Part shown: positions 55,620 to 64,000 of the stretch, one piece after another
How the letters are laid out: the number at the start of each line of letters is the position of its first letter
Numbering within the stretch: position 1 is the first letter of the stretch
Source: Pseudomonas sp. Z8(2022)
Lineage (GTDB): Bacteria > Pseudomonadota > Gammaproteobacteria > Pseudomonadales > Pseudomonadaceae
Length of the DNA: 64,000 nucleotides
Direction: 5' to 3'
Assembly (NCBI RefSeq): GCF_025837155.1
Contig: NZ_CP107549.1
Location: 2,046,001-2,110,000 of the forward strand
Notes under the pieces: model-generated
What the model was told of the DNA's origin: nothing
Database searches by the model: none
What the model saw: the letters and a program-made list of their open reading frames with translations, nothing else
Translations under genes and position numbers: made by a program

Positions 55620-58334
55620 TCAGGCGTTGGCGACAATTGGCTGGCTAGCCAGCAGACGTTTGATTTCGGGAACGCAGGAGCCGCAGCTGGTGCCGCACTT
55701 GAGTTCCTGCTTGAGGCCGTTCAGATCCAGGCCGCGTTCGATGCCGGCACATACCGCGCTTTCGCTGATGTTCAGGCAGTTGCACAGAGTCTTGCTGCGG
55801 GCGTTGGTACCGACATTGCCTGGCGGCATGGAGAGGGGGGCCAGCAGCCAGCGGCGCAGATCGGCGTCGGCCTGGCCATCCTGCCACAGGTTCTTCAGCC
55901 ACTCGCTGGCAGCAGTTTCACCGGCCAGACGGATGCTGACGATACGACCCTGTTCGATGCGCACTCGCTTGCCCACTGTGCGCCGCGGATCGTCATAGGC
56001 CAGTACCGGACCGTCTTTCAGACGCAGGTGTTGGTCGATCTGCGCCAGCAGCTCGGGCTGCGGCGCTACGGCACTGGCGGCACGGATCAGCAGAGCAGGG
56101 CGCTCGCGGCCGGTGAGTGTGAGGCTGGCGTAGGCAAACTCCTCGAACAACGGGCGCAGCGCTTCGAAGCGCTTCTGCACCTCACCTTCGACCAGGGCAA
56201 ACAGCTGCCAGTGCAGCTCGACCTTGTCCACCTCGACCCCGGCATGCTTGAGCTCCGGCTGCCTGGACAGCGGGTCGAAGGCCGGCTGTGTCAGCACATT
56301 GGTGCCCAGGCCCTTGAGAAAGCGGTCTCCCCAGTGCATCGGCAGCCAGGCCTGGCCCGGGCGCACCGATTCGTCGGCCTGCACCGGCAGGATCAGGCTG
56401 CCACGGCGGCTGCGCAGTTTGACCAGATCGCCGTCCTGCAGCCGGCGACGACGCAATTCGTCGGGATGCAGTCCGAGCACCGCGGCTTCGACATGGCCGA
56501 ACAGGCGTGCGGCGGTGCCGGTGCGACTCATGCCGTGCCACTGGTCACGCAGGCGCCCGGTGTTGAGGGTGAGCGAATAGCGTGCGTCGCGCTTTTCCTG
56601 CGGCGCGCGGTACGGATCGGCGTGAAACAGGGCACGCCCGCTGGCAGTGGGGAAGCAACCGTCGGCGTAGAGCCGTGCGGTGCCCTGGCGCGCGCCAGGC
56701 GCAAACGGCCATTGCTGGGGGCCCTGGTCATCCAGCAGCGCGTAGCTCAGCCCCGAAAGGTCGAGGTCGCGCTGGGCGGTCAGGTGCTTGTATTCCTCGA
56801 ACAGCGACTCGCTATCGGCGAAGTCGAACAGGCTGGGCAGGCCGGGGCGGAGCAGTTTTTCCAGGCGACGGGCAAAGTCGCAGGTGATCGACCAGTCGGG
56901 CCGCGCCTCTGCGGGCGCTGGCACGGCGCGGCGCACATGGCTGACGCGGCGCTCGGAGTTGGTTACCGTGCCTTCCTTCTCGCCCCAGCTGGCAGCGGGC
57001 AGCAGCAGGTCGGCGTAGCGGCAGGTCTCGGTGGTGAAGAAGGCTTCCTGCACCACCACGAAGGGGCAGGCGGCCAGGGCCTCGTGCACCTTGTTCTGGT
57101 CGGGCAGGGACTGGGCCGGGTTGGTGCAGGCTATCCACAGTGCCTTGATGCGGCCGTCGTGCACCGCATCGAACAGCTCGATGGCGGGCAGACCGGGCCT
57201 CTCCGACAGGGCGTCGACTCCCCAGTAGGCGGCGACTTCGGCGCGGTGTTGGGCATTGCCGGCCTCGCGGTGCCCGGGCAGCAGGTTGCTCAGGCTGCCG
57301 GTCTCGCGACCGCCCATGGCGTTAGGCTGGCCGGTCAGGGAAAAGGGACCGGCGCCGGGCCTGCCAATCTGCCCGGTGGCCAGGTGCAGGTTGATCAGGG
57401 CGCTGTTCTTGGCGCTGCCAGACGAAGACTGATTGAGCCCCATGCACCACAGCGAGAGGAAGGAGGGCGCTCGGCCGATCAGTTCGACGCAGCGCTGCAG
57501 ATCGTCCAGGCTGATGCCGCAAAGGTCGGCGGTGACTGCCGGGCTGTAGTCGCGCACCAGCTTCTTCAGTGCCTCGAAGCCTTCTGTGTGGGCGTCGATA
57601 TAGGCGCGGTCGATCCAGCCTTCCCATAGCAGGATATGCAGGATGCCGTGGAACAGCGCGACGTCGGTGCCGGGCAGGATCGCCAGGTGCAGGTCGGCCA
57701 GCTCGCAGGTGTCGGTGCGTCGTGGGTCGATGACGATCACCTTCATCTCCGGGCGGCGGGCCTTGGCTTCTTCCAGGCGACGGAACAACACCGGGTGGGC
57801 ATAGGCCATGTTGGAGCCGGCGATCAGCAGGCAGTCGCTCTGCTCGATATCCTCGTAGCTGCAGGGCGGGGCGTCGGCACCGAGGCTGCGCTTGTAGCCG
57901 ACCACCGCCGAGCTCATGCACAGACGCGAGTTGGAGTCGATATTGTTGGTGCCGACCAGGGCACGGGCCAGCTTGTTGAAGGCGTAGTAATCCTCGGTCA
58001 GCAGCTGGCCGGAGATGTAGAACGCGACGCTGTCCGGGCCGTGCTCGCGGATGGTCTCGACGAACACTGCAGCAGCGTGATCCAGAGCGCTGTCCCAATC
58101 CGTACGCGAACGGGCCAGGTCCTTGCCCAGACGCAGTTCGGGATAGAGTGCACGAGCGTCGAGGTCGCCGGTCAGGTGCAGGGTCGAACCCTTGCTGCAC
58201 AGCTTGCCGAAGTTGGCCGGGTGGTTGGGATCGCCGGCAACGCCGAGGATCTTCTCGCCGTCGTGCTCGATCAGCACGCCGCAGCCCACGCCGCAGTAGC
58301 AGCAGGTGGAGGCGGTGACTTGAGTGGGGGCCAT
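55620..58334 (-). CDS. nasA: assimilatory nitrate reductase, molybdenum catalytic subunit with C-terminal [2Fe-2S] domain
   Basis: This 904-residue enzyme reduces nitrate to nitrite in the cytoplasm. The N-terminal [4Fe-4S] ligands are Cys11, 14 and 18 and Cys46. The bis-MGD molybdopterin domains and the molydopterin-dinucleotide-binding domain follow (about 620-760). The C-terminus carries a BFD-type [2Fe-2S] domain (CNCLNIS... with Cys851, 853, 884 and 887). A native electron donor subunit is not encoded here, so the C-terminal cluster may receive electrons directly. AGGAG lies upstream of the ATG. Confidence 0.95.
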   Translation of the reverse strand: MAPTQVTASTCCYCGVGCGVLIEHDGEKILGVAGDPNHPANFGKLCSKGSTLHLTGDLDARALYPELRLGKDLARSRTDWDSALDHAAAVFVETIREHGPDSVAFYISGQLLTEDYYAFNKLARALVGTNNIDSNSRLCMSSAVVGYKRSLGADAPPCSYEDIEQSDCLLIAGSNMAYAHPVLFRRLEEAKARRPEMKVIVIDPRRTDTCELADLHLAILPGTDVALFHGILHILLWEGWIDRAYIDAHTEGFEALKKLVRDYSPAVTADLCGISLDDLQRCVELIGRAPSFLSLWCMGLNQSSSGSAKNSALINLHLATGQIGRPGAGPFSLTGQPNAMGGRETGSLSNLLPGHREAGNAQHRAEVAAYWGVDALSERPGLPAIELFDAVHDGRIKALWIACTNPAQSLPDQNKVHEALAACPFVVVQEAFFTTETCRYADLLLPAASWGEKEGTVTNSERRVSHVRRAVPAPAEARPDWSITCDFARRLEKLLRPGLPSLFDFADSESLFEEYKHLTAQRDLDLSGLSYALLDDQGPQQWPFAPGARQGTARLYADGCFPTASGRALFHADPYRAPQEKRDARYSLTLNTGRLRDQWHGMSRTGTAARLFGHVEAAVLGLHPDELRRRRLQDGDLVKLRSRRGSLILPVQADESVRPGQAWLPMHWGDRFLKGLGTNVLTQPAFDPLSRQPELKHAGVEVDKVELHWQLFALVEGEVQKRFEALRPLFEEFAYASLTLTGRERPALLIRAASAVAPQPELLAQIDQHLRLKDGPVLAYDDPRRTVGKRVRIEQGRIVSIRLAGETAASEWLKNLWQDGQADADLRRWLLAPLSMPPGNVGTNARSKTLCNCLNISESAVCAGIERGLDLNGLKQELKCGTSCGSCVPEIKRLLASQPIVANA

Positions 58335-58395
58335 GTTCGGAACTCCTAAAGGCCAATGCGTCCGGCAGCAGGCCGCGAGCCTGCCGCCAGTCGGC

Positions 58396-58722
58396 TCAGG
58401 CGCACTTCGCGGCAGCGTTCAGGGCCAGCAGCACGCGGCCGTTCTCCACGCGGGCGTGGTGCCGGTGGGCGCAGCCGACGTCCGGCGCCACGGCTTCCCC
58501 TGATTCCAGCTCGATCTGCCAGTTGTGCAGCGGGCAGGCCACACGCTTGCCGTAGATCAGTCCCTGGGACAGCGGGCCGCCCTTGTGCGGGCAACGATCA
58601 TCGAGGGCGAAGACCTCGTCTGCAGCGGTGCGGAAGATGGCAATGTCGCCCTTGGGGCCGCTGACGATGCGCGAGCCGAGGACGTTGATTTCGTCCAGGG
58701 CGCAGATATCCAGCCAGTTCAT
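58396..58722 (-). CDS. nirD: nitrite reductase small subunit NirD
   Basis: The product is 108 residues of the Rieske-like NirD family. Both ligand motifs are present (CPHKGG and CPLHNW), so it probably holds a [2Fe-2S] centre. It is the partner of NirB. Its ATG overlaps the nirB stop in ATGA, and 61 bases separate it from nasA. Confidence 0.94.
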   Translation of the reverse strand: MNWLDICALDEINVLGSRIVSGPKGDIAIFRTAADEVFALDDRCPHKGGPLSQGLIYGKRVACPLHNWQIELESGEAVAPDVGCAHRHHARVENGRVLLALNAAAKCA

Positions 58723-61175
58723 ACGGTGGCCTCCTCGATTTGCACGACCCTGATGGTGTCGAACTCTTTCTTCAGTTGTGGCGTCTCAAGGCGCTCCTTC
58801 CACGGATCCTGTTCGAACGACAGGGCGTAGTGCAGGCGAGCGGCCAGGGCCTTGCGGTTGGCTTCGTTTTCCAGCACCGCCTTCTTGATGTGCTCCATGC
58901 CGACGCGCTGCATGTAGTGCACGGTGCGCTCCAGATAGAACGCCTCTTCGCGGTACAGCTGGAGGAAGGCAGCGTTGTATTCGCGCACCTCTTCGGCGGT
59001 CTTGACCTTGACGAAGAACTCGGCCACCTCGGTCTTGATCCCGCCATTGCCGCCGATATAGATCTCGAAGCCGGAATCCACACCGATGATGCCGACGTCC
59101 TTGATGCCGGCTTCGGCGCAGTTGCGCGGGCAACCGGAGACCGCCAGCTTGACCTTGTGCGGCGACCACATGTTGAACAGGTCGTGCTCCAGATCGATGC
59201 CCAGCTGGGTCGAGTTCTGCGTGCCGAAGCGGCAGAACTCGCTGCCCACGCAGGTCTTCACCGTGCGGATGGACTTGCCGTAGGCATGGCCGGAGGGCAT
59301 GTCCAGATCCTTCCACACACCCGGCAGATCCTCCTTGCGGATGCCCAGTAGGTCGATGCGCTGGCCACCGGTGACCTTGACCATGGGCACCTTGTACTTG
59401 TCGGCGACGTCGGCGATGCGGCGCAGCTCGGACGGATTGGTCACGCCGCCCCACATGCGCGGAACCACCGAGTAGGTGCCGTCCTTCTGAATGTTGGCGT
59501 GAGCACGTTCATTGATCAGGCGCGACTGAGGATCGTCCCTGGCTTCGCCCGGCCAGGTGGAAATCAGGTAGTAGTTCAGCGCCGGGCGGCAGGTCGCGCA
59601 GCCGTTTGGTGTGCTCCAGCTCAGGTACTCCATGGTCTGTGCCATGGACGTCAGGTGCTGTTCGCGGATCGCCTTGCGGATCTGTCCGTGGTTGAAATCG
59701 CTGCAACCGCAGATGGCCTTCTCGCTCTTGGGCTTGACGTCAGCTGCGCCGCCGACGGTGCTGATCAGGATCTGCTCCACCAGGCCGGCACAGGACCCGC
59801 AGGAGCTGGCGGCCTTGGTGTGCTTCTTGACCTCGTCGACCGAAAACAGGCCGTTTTCCTGAATCGCCTTGACGATGGTGCCCTTGCAAACGCCGTTACA
59901 GCCGCAGATTTCCATGCTGTCCGGCATGTTGGCGGTCTTGTCTGCGCCCTGATGGCCGACGTCGCCGATGGCGCCTTCGCCGAACATCAGGTGGTCGCGA
60001 ATCTCGCTGACATTCTGGCCCTCGCGAATCTGCCGGAAATACCAGCCGCCGTCGGCGGTGTCGCCGTACAGGCAGGCGCCGACCAGCACGTCATCCTTGA
60101 TCACCAGCTTCTTGTATACGCCGCCGATGGGGTCGGAGAGGGTGATGGTCTCGGTGCCCTCTGCACCCATGAATTCGCCGGCGGAGAACAGGTCGATGCC
60201 GGTGACCTTGAGCTTGGTCGAGGTCACCGAGCCCTGGTAGCGCGAGTAGCCGAGCTGGGCCAGATGGTTGGCGCAGACCTTGGCCTGTTCGAACAGCGGC
60301 GCCACCAGGCCGTAGGCAATGCCGCGGTGGCTGGCGCACTCGCCGATGGCGTAGACGCGCGGGTCATAGGTCTGCATGGTGTCGTTGACCAGAATGCCGC
60401 GGTTGCAGGCGATGCCGGCCTGTTCGGCCAGTTCGCTGTTGGGGCGGATACCGGCGGCCATTACCACCAGATCGGCGGGAATCACCTCGCCGTCCTTGAA
60501 CTTCACCGCACAGACGCGACCCTCGCCGTTGTCCAGCAGCTCGGCGGTGTGCCTGGGCAGGAGGAACTTCAGGCCGCGGTCTTCCAGGGATTTTTGCAGC
60601 AGCTCGCCGGCGGTACGATCCAGTTGCCGCTCCAGCAGCCAGTCACCGATATGCACCACGGTGACGTCCATGCCACGCAACTTGAGGCCGTTGGCCGCCT
60701 CCAGGCCGAGCAGACCGCCGCCGATGACCACCGCATGCTTGTGAGTCCTGGCGGTGTCCATCATGGTCTGGGTGTCGGCGATGTCACGGTAGCCGATCAC
60801 CCACTGCAGGTCCTTGCCCGGAATCGGCAGGATGAAGGGATTGGAGCCGGTAGCGATAAGCAGGCGGTCGTACTCGGCCTCGCTGCCATCGTCGGCGATC
60901 ACCAGACGCTTGGTACGGTCGATCTTGACCACCTTGCGCCCGAGCAGCAGCTTGATGCCGTTGTCCGCATACCAGTTCAGATCGTTGAGCACGATCTCTT
61001 CGAAGGTCTGCTCGCCGGCCAGTACCGGCGAGAGCAGGATGCGGTTGTAGTTGGGGTGCGGCTCGGCGCCGAACACGGTGATGTCGTAGAGATCGGGGGC
61101 CAGCTTGAGCAACTCTTCAAGGGTGCGCACACCCGCCATGCCGTTGCCGATCATTACCAGCTTGAGTTTTTGCAT
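58719..61175 (-). CDS. nirB: NAD(P)H-dependent assimilatory nitrite reductase large subunit
   Basis: This 818-residue enzyme reduces nitrite to ammonia. The N-terminal FAD/NAD(P)H domain starts LKLVMIGNGMAGVRTLEE and occupies about 1-300. Two BFD-like [2Fe-2S] domains follow (CGCNGVCKGTIVKAI with CGSCAGLVEQIL, then CGCSDFNHGQIRKAI with CATCRPALNYYL, about 420-540). The C-terminal siroheme/[4Fe-4S] domain carries CVGSEFCRFGT and SGCPRNCAEA. The gene starts 36 bases after the leader terminator described at 61211-61250, with AGGAG before the ATG. Confidence 0.95.
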   Translation of the reverse strand: MQKLKLVMIGNGMAGVRTLEELLKLAPDLYDITVFGAEPHPNYNRILLSPVLAGEQTFEEIVLNDLNWYADNGIKLLLGRKVVKIDRTKRLVIADDGSEAEYDRLLIATGSNPFILPIPGKDLQWVIGYRDIADTQTMMDTARTHKHAVVIGGGLLGLEAANGLKLRGMDVTVVHIGDWLLERQLDRTAGELLQKSLEDRGLKFLLPRHTAELLDNGEGRVCAVKFKDGEVIPADLVVMAAGIRPNSELAEQAGIACNRGILVNDTMQTYDPRVYAIGECASHRGIAYGLVAPLFEQAKVCANHLAQLGYSRYQGSVTSTKLKVTGIDLFSAGEFMGAEGTETITLSDPIGGVYKKLVIKDDVLVGACLYGDTADGGWYFRQIREGQNVSEIRDHLMFGEGAIGDVGHQGADKTANMPDSMEICGCNGVCKGTIVKAIQENGLFSVDEVKKHTKAASSCGSCAGLVEQILISTVGGAADVKPKSEKAICGCSDFNHGQIRKAIREQHLTSMAQTMEYLSWSTPNGCATCRPALNYYLISTWPGEARDDPQSRLINERAHANIQKDGTYSVVPRMWGGVTNPSELRRIADVADKYKVPMVKVTGGQRIDLLGIRKEDLPGVWKDLDMPSGHAYGKSIRTVKTCVGSEFCRFGTQNSTQLGIDLEHDLFNMWSPHKVKLAVSGCPRNCAEAGIKDVGIIGVDSGFEIYIGGNGGIKTEVAEFFVKVKTAEEVREYNAAFLQLYREEAFYLERTVHYMQRVGMEHIKKAVLENEANRKALAARLHYALSFEQDPWKERLETPQLKKEFDTIRVVQIEEATV

Positions 61176-61210
61176 GCCGGCATCTCCTGAAAATCACGGT
61201 AGAAAAAAAC

Positions 61211-61250
61211 AAAAAAGGCGTCCCGCTAGTCACCTAGCGAGGACGCCTTT
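61211..61250 (-). terminator. leader terminator (attenuator) of nirB
   Basis: On the minus strand AAAGGCGTCC and CGCTAG pair with CTAGCG and GGACGCCTTT with one bulged base, followed by a T-run. It lies between the ANTAR-type hairpins and nirB, so transcription would stop before nirB unless it is prevented from folding. Confidence 0.85.
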
Positions 61251-61257
61251 GTCCAGG

Positions 61258-61300
61258 TCCCGTTCTGTCGGGAAGTGCGGTCTTCTTCGTTGAAGGCCGC
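61258..61300 (-). promoter_or_regulatory. tandem ANTAR-type RNA hairpins in the nirB leader
   Basis: Two hairpins each carry a six-base loop with A at position 1 and G at position 4. P1 (61277-61300) has stem GCGGCCTTC/GAAGACCGC (one mismatch) and loop AACGAA. P2 (61258-61273) has stem TCCCG/CGGGA and loop ACAGAA. Three bases separate them. This is the target consensus of ANTAR antiterminators such as NasR and NasT. With the downstream terminator it makes a nitrate- or nitrogen-responsive attenuator. Confidence 0.85.
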
Positions 61301-61322
61301 GCTTTATTTGTGCCTGAGGCAA

Positions 61323-61338
61323 TGCAGAGCTTGTGCCA
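61323..61338 (-). promoter_or_regulatory. sigma-54 promoter of nirB-nirD-nasA-cobA
   Basis: The minus strand reads TGGCACAAGCTCTGCA, matching the -24/-12 consensus TGGCAC-N5-TTGCA with GG and GC at the right spacing. The predicted start, about 61312, lies 12 bases before the first ANTAR hairpin. Upstream, TGCGCCGCTTTGGTGCG (61423-61439) and GTGCACTCGTGCAC (61394-61407) are loose NtrC-type dyads. Confidence 0.75.
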
Positions 61339-61446
61339 ACTCCGCCCGACTAAGATTTCTCGGGCTTTTCAGCCAATTCTTCCTATCTGGCGAGTGCACT
61401 CGTGCACCTTGGCGAGGCCTTCTGCGCCGCTTTGGTGCGGGCCGGG

Positions 61447-63114
61447 CTACTTGAACAGCAGAACGGCCAACAGCAGGTTGAGCAGCAGCGATACCAGTGC
61501 CACCGTGCGCCAGACCCGCAACGGCTCGCGCTCAAGCAGTGGCCGCGGATGGCTGCTCAGCGACTGGCGCTCGCCGCTTTCCAGGGCCAGCAACCATTCC
61601 TCGGCAGTCTCGAAGCGCTGCGCCGGATTGGCGGCCACAGAGCGGTTCACTATCTCATCGAGCCAGACCGGCAGATCCGGGCGGTAGCGGCTGGCCGGGG
61701 TCGGCTGGCCGAAACGCGGATGCTGGAAGGCTTCGATCTCGCCATAGGGATAGTGGCCAGTGAGGAGCTGATAGAGCGTCACGCCGGCGGCATAGAGATC
61801 CTGCTGCGCGCTGGGCGGGCTGCCGGCGAAGGCTTCCGGAGCGATGTAACTGGGCGTGCCGGGCAGGCTATGGGGGGCGTCGCGGCTGAGGCCCGGGCAG
61901 TAGGCCAGGCCGAAATCGAGGATGCGCAGTTCGCCATCGTCACCGAGCAGAACGTTCTCCGGCTTGATGTCGCGGTGCAGGATGTTGCGTCGGTGCAGCA
62001 GGCCTATGGCCTTGATCAGCCGCGGCACCAGGTCCTGCCAGTCTGCCAGACCCAATGGGCCTGCTTGTCGAAAGAGTGCTGCCAGGGTCTGGCCGGCGTA
62101 CTCTCGCTGTACGTAATACAGGTGCTGGCGCTGCGGCAGTGGGTGCAGTTCGGGGAAATGTCGGCCAGCGACGCGCCGCAGGAACCATTCCTCCTGCAGC
62201 AATGCCGGGCCGGCCTGCTCCTCGTCGACACCACTGGCTGGCAGTGTCTTTAGCAGCCAGGGCTGGGCATTGGCGTCACGTACCCGGTAGATCATCGACT
62301 GGCGGGATTCGCCGAGCAGTCTTTCGACCTGCCAGCCCTCGAATTCCTGGCCAGTGCGCAGCGGTGGCGGCAGTGGCCAGTACGCCAATTGAGCCAGGGC
62401 GTCGGCCAGCGCTGCTTCGGGGAGTTGCTCGACACACACCAGCAGCGCGCTGGCGTTGTCCTGGCTGCCGGCATGGTGCGCCTCGGCCACCAGCGCCTGG
62501 CAGATCGCTGAGGCGTCCTGATCCTGTTGCAGCAGCTCGCCGATGCGTTTGTCGCTGAGGCAGGACCAGACGCCGTCACTGACCAGCAGAAAGCGGTCGC
62601 CGATCTGCAGCTCGCCGTCGCGGTAGTCCACCACCAGGTGCTGGTCGAGGCCCATGGCGCGCTTGAGTACGTGCTGCATGCCCGGCTGTTCCCAGACATG
62701 GTCCTCGGTCAGGCGCAGCAACTGGCCGTCGCGCCACAGGTAGGCGCGGCTGTCGCCGACATGCGCCAGGGTGTAGCGGCGGCCGCGCAGCACCAGGGCG
62801 GTGAGGGTGGTCAGCAGCGGCAGGCCACCGCCATTGGCTTGCAACCAGCGGTTATGCGCGACCAGTACACGGTCCAGGCTTTGCTGCACCGGCCAGGTTT
62901 CGGGCGTGGAGTAATAATCCAGAGCCAGTGCCTGCAGTGTCGCGCGCGCCGCCAGAGCCCCGTCGGCGCACTGGCTCGCACCATCGGCCAGGCCCAGCAG
63001 GTATCCCTTGCTGGCAGCCAGGGCGGGCGCCGGGGTGACCACGCGCAAGGCATCCTGATTCTCGCTGCGCGGGCCGGTGGCGCTGGTTTCGCCGATGCTC
63101 AGTTGCAGGGCCAT
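61447..63114 (-). CDS. bifunctional PP2C phosphatase / Ser-Thr kinase with C-terminal membrane anchor
   Basis: The product is 555 residues. Residues 1-240 are a PP2C-type phosphatase with metal ligands in GLADGAS (Asp44), GDSRAY (Asp121), SDGVW (Asp180) and DNAS (Asp219). Residues 255-525 are a eukaryotic-like kinase: Lys289 in WLLKT, ILHRDIKPENVLL with Asp382, and DFG at 400-402. The glycine loop (LLGESRQS) is degenerate. The final 23 residues are a membrane helix (LVSLLLNLLLAVLLF). It lies between the nitrate transporter and nirB on the same strand. Its target is unknown. Confidence 0.9.
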   Translation of the reverse strand: MALQLSIGETSATGPRSENQDALRVVTPAPALAASKGYLLGLADGASQCADGALAARATLQALALDYYSTPETWPVQQSLDRVLVAHNRWLQANGGGLPLLTTLTALVLRGRRYTLAHVGDSRAYLWRDGQLLRLTEDHVWEQPGMQHVLKRAMGLDQHLVVDYRDGELQIGDRFLLVSDGVWSCLSDKRIGELLQQDQDASAICQALVAEAHHAGSQDNASALLVCVEQLPEAALADALAQLAYWPLPPPLRTGQEFEGWQVERLLGESRQSMIYRVRDANAQPWLLKTLPASGVDEEQAGPALLQEEWFLRRVAGRHFPELHPLPQRQHLYYVQREYAGQTLAALFRQAGPLGLADWQDLVPRLIKAIGLLHRRNILHRDIKPENVLLGDDGELRILDFGLAYCPGLSRDAPHSLPGTPSYIAPEAFAGSPPSAQQDLYAAGVTLYQLLTGHYPYGEIEAFQHPRFGQPTPASRYRPDLPVWLDEIVNRSVAANPAQRFETAEEWLLALESGERQSLSSHPRPLLEREPLRVWRTVALVSLLLNLLLAVLLFK

Positions 63115-63199
63115 GATGCGCGTTCCATCGATCGTGGTTTGACCCCATTGTTATGGGGCGTAGGTGGCGCCGTGCTCATCAGGTTTGAAGTTAGAGCAC

Positions 63200-63218
63200 G
63201 GGTGCGCCTGGCGCACCC
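63200..63218 (-). terminator. hairpin between nitrate transporter and kinase genes
   Basis: GGGTGCGC (63200-63207) pairs with GCGCACCC (63211-63218) around CTG. It has no T-run, so it may only tune read-through between the two genes. Confidence 0.45.
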
Positions 63219-63245
63219 TGTGACGACGCATCGTCCGCAGTCCGA

Positions 63246-64000
63246 TCACACCCGCGCATCGGTGACCGCGGCGCTGCCCCAGGTGGTGCGCCAGCGCTGC
63301 TTGACGCCGTACAGACCGGCCCAGGCCAGCACGCCGAGACTGGCAAACAGCCACAGGCCGAGCTGGTAGTCACCGCTGTGCTGCTTGATCGCGCCGAGGC
63401 CGGCAGCAAGGAAGAAGCCGCCGATACCTCCGGCCATGCCAATGAGTCCGGTCATCACGCCGATCTCCTTGCGAAAGCGCTGAGGCACCAACTGGAACAC
63501 CGCGCCATTGCCGGCACCCAGGCCGAGCATGGCGGCGACGAACAATGCCAGCGCGGCGCTCGAGCTGGGCAGGTTGAAACCGACCATGGCGATGCACAGC
63601 GAGGCGATGGTGTACATCATCAGCAGCGAGCGGATGCCGCCGATGCGGTCGGCGAGGGCGCCGCCGAGTGGTCGCAGCAGGCTGCCGGCAAAGACGCAGG
63701 CCGCGGTGTAGTAACCGGCGGTGACCGGATTGAGCCCGTACTGGTCGCTGAAATAGCCGGGCAGGGCGCTGGCCAGGCCGATGAAGCCACCGAAAGTGAC
63801 ACTGTAGAAGAACATGAACCACCAACTGTCGCGGTCACCAAGGGCCTTGAGATAGTCGCCGAAAGCCTTGGGTTTGGGGCGCTGCGGCGCGTTCCTGGCC
63901 ACCAGGGCAAAGATCACCAGCGCCGCCAGCAGCGGGATCAGCGCCCAGCCGAACACATTCTGCCAACCGGAGAGCGCAGCCAGTCCGGGCGCGAACAGCG
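63246..64000 (-). CDS. nitrate/nitrite MFS transporter, C-terminal part
   Basis: The gene runs off the right edge; about the last 250 residues are present. They contain LFAPGLAALSGWQNVFGWALIP, DSWWFMFFYSVTFGGFIGLASALPGYFSDQYGL, RPLGGALADRIGG and the NarK-type GLGAGNGAVFQLVPQRFRKEIGVMTGLIGMAGGIGGF signature, so it belongs to the nitrate porter family. It is first in the order transporter-kinase-nirB-nirD-nasA-cobA. The N-terminus is outside the window. Confidence 0.9.
   Translation of the reverse strand, partial: LFAPGLAALSGWQNVFGWALIPLLAALVIFALVARNAPQRPKPKAFGDYLKALGDRDSWWFMFFYSVTFGGFIGLASALPGYFSDQYGLNPVTAGYYTAACVFAGSLLRPLGGALADRIGGIRSLLMMYTIASLCIAMVGFNLPSSSAALALFVAAMLGLGAGNGAVFQLVPQRFRKEIGVMTGLIGMAGGIGGFFLAAGLGAIKQHSGDYQLGLWLFASLGVLAWAGLYGVKQRWRTTWGSAAVTDARV

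Noticed and set aside
55599..57629. 676-residue open frame opposite nasA
   Set aside because: Antisense shadow of nasA; codon use and composition are those of a reversed GC-rich gene.
61447..63114. possible type VI secretion kinase (PpkA-like)
   Set aside because: No type VI genes are nearby; the PP2C fusion and nitrate context argue for a different role.

Overview
The window is chromosomal DNA of a Pseudomonas. The block cmaX-crfX-cmpX-sigX-oprF, the oprI lipoprotein gene, the cysB-thrH neighbourhood and the prpB-prpC-acnD-prpF order are all Pseudomonas signatures, and the sequence is uniformly GC-rich with Pseudomonas-like codon use. The P. mendocina/P. oleovorans side of the genus is my best guess, but that is inference. 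It is almost entirely housekeeping and catabolic sequence. I saw no phage, insertion sequence, CRISPR array, tRNA or rRNA.

Layout. (1) 1-5.1 kb: branched-chain amino acid catabolism. liuR-liuA-liuB (leucine) lie on the minus strand. Divergent to them is an SDR/thiolase/acyl-CoA dehydrogenase operon that fits isoleucine breakdown. A perfect palindromic operator lies between the two arms. (2) 5.2-7.3 kb: a TonB-dependent receptor. (3) 7.5-12.2 kb: a probable gluconate (or related sugar acid) locus. It holds a gluconokinase fused in frame to a TRAP small permease, the TRAP large permease, the TRAP binding protein and a LacI-type repressor. (4) 12.3-21.1 kb: a methyltransferase-like small gene, greB, an ABC transporter pair, tesA, an L,D-transpeptidase, oprI, a frameshifted GntP-family permease and a small GNAT. 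(5) 21.1-29.7 kb: DAHP synthase, a PilZ protein, redox/phosphatase/stress genes, cysB, an unusual cysH, thrH and pabB. (6) 29.8-35.3 kb: two translationally coupled giant MalT-type regulators. (7) 35.4-38.5 kb: an ATP-grasp/transglutaminase-like membrane protein/retropepsin-like trio. (8) 38.7-45.6 kb: the 2-methylcitrate cycle for propionyl-CoA, the end product of isoleucine and valine breakdown. (9) 45.7-51.9 kb: ppsR/ppsA divergent pair, a hydrolase and rraA. (10) 50.9-54.8 kb: envelope-stress cluster ending in oprF. (11) 54.8-64 kb: assimilatory nitrate cluster (nitrate transporter, PP2C-kinase, nirB, nirD, nasA, cobA).

Regulation read from the sequence. The nirB leader carries a sigma-54-type promoter, two hairpins with hexaloops of the ANTAR (NasR/NasT) type and an intrinsic terminator, in exactly the order needed for nitrate-responsive antitermination. 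Hfq/Crc-type A-rich motifs (AAnAAnAA) sit at the translation starts of liuA, the SDR, the thiolase, the TRAP binding protein, prpC and the first MalT-type regulator, so these catabolic functions are probably under carbon catabolite repression. Several intergenic repeat families (REP-like) recur.

The most unusual items are the kinase-permease fusion with a repeated operator inside its linker, the cluster-free CysH variant at the cysB-thrH locus, and the phosphatase-kinase embedded in the nitrate cluster.
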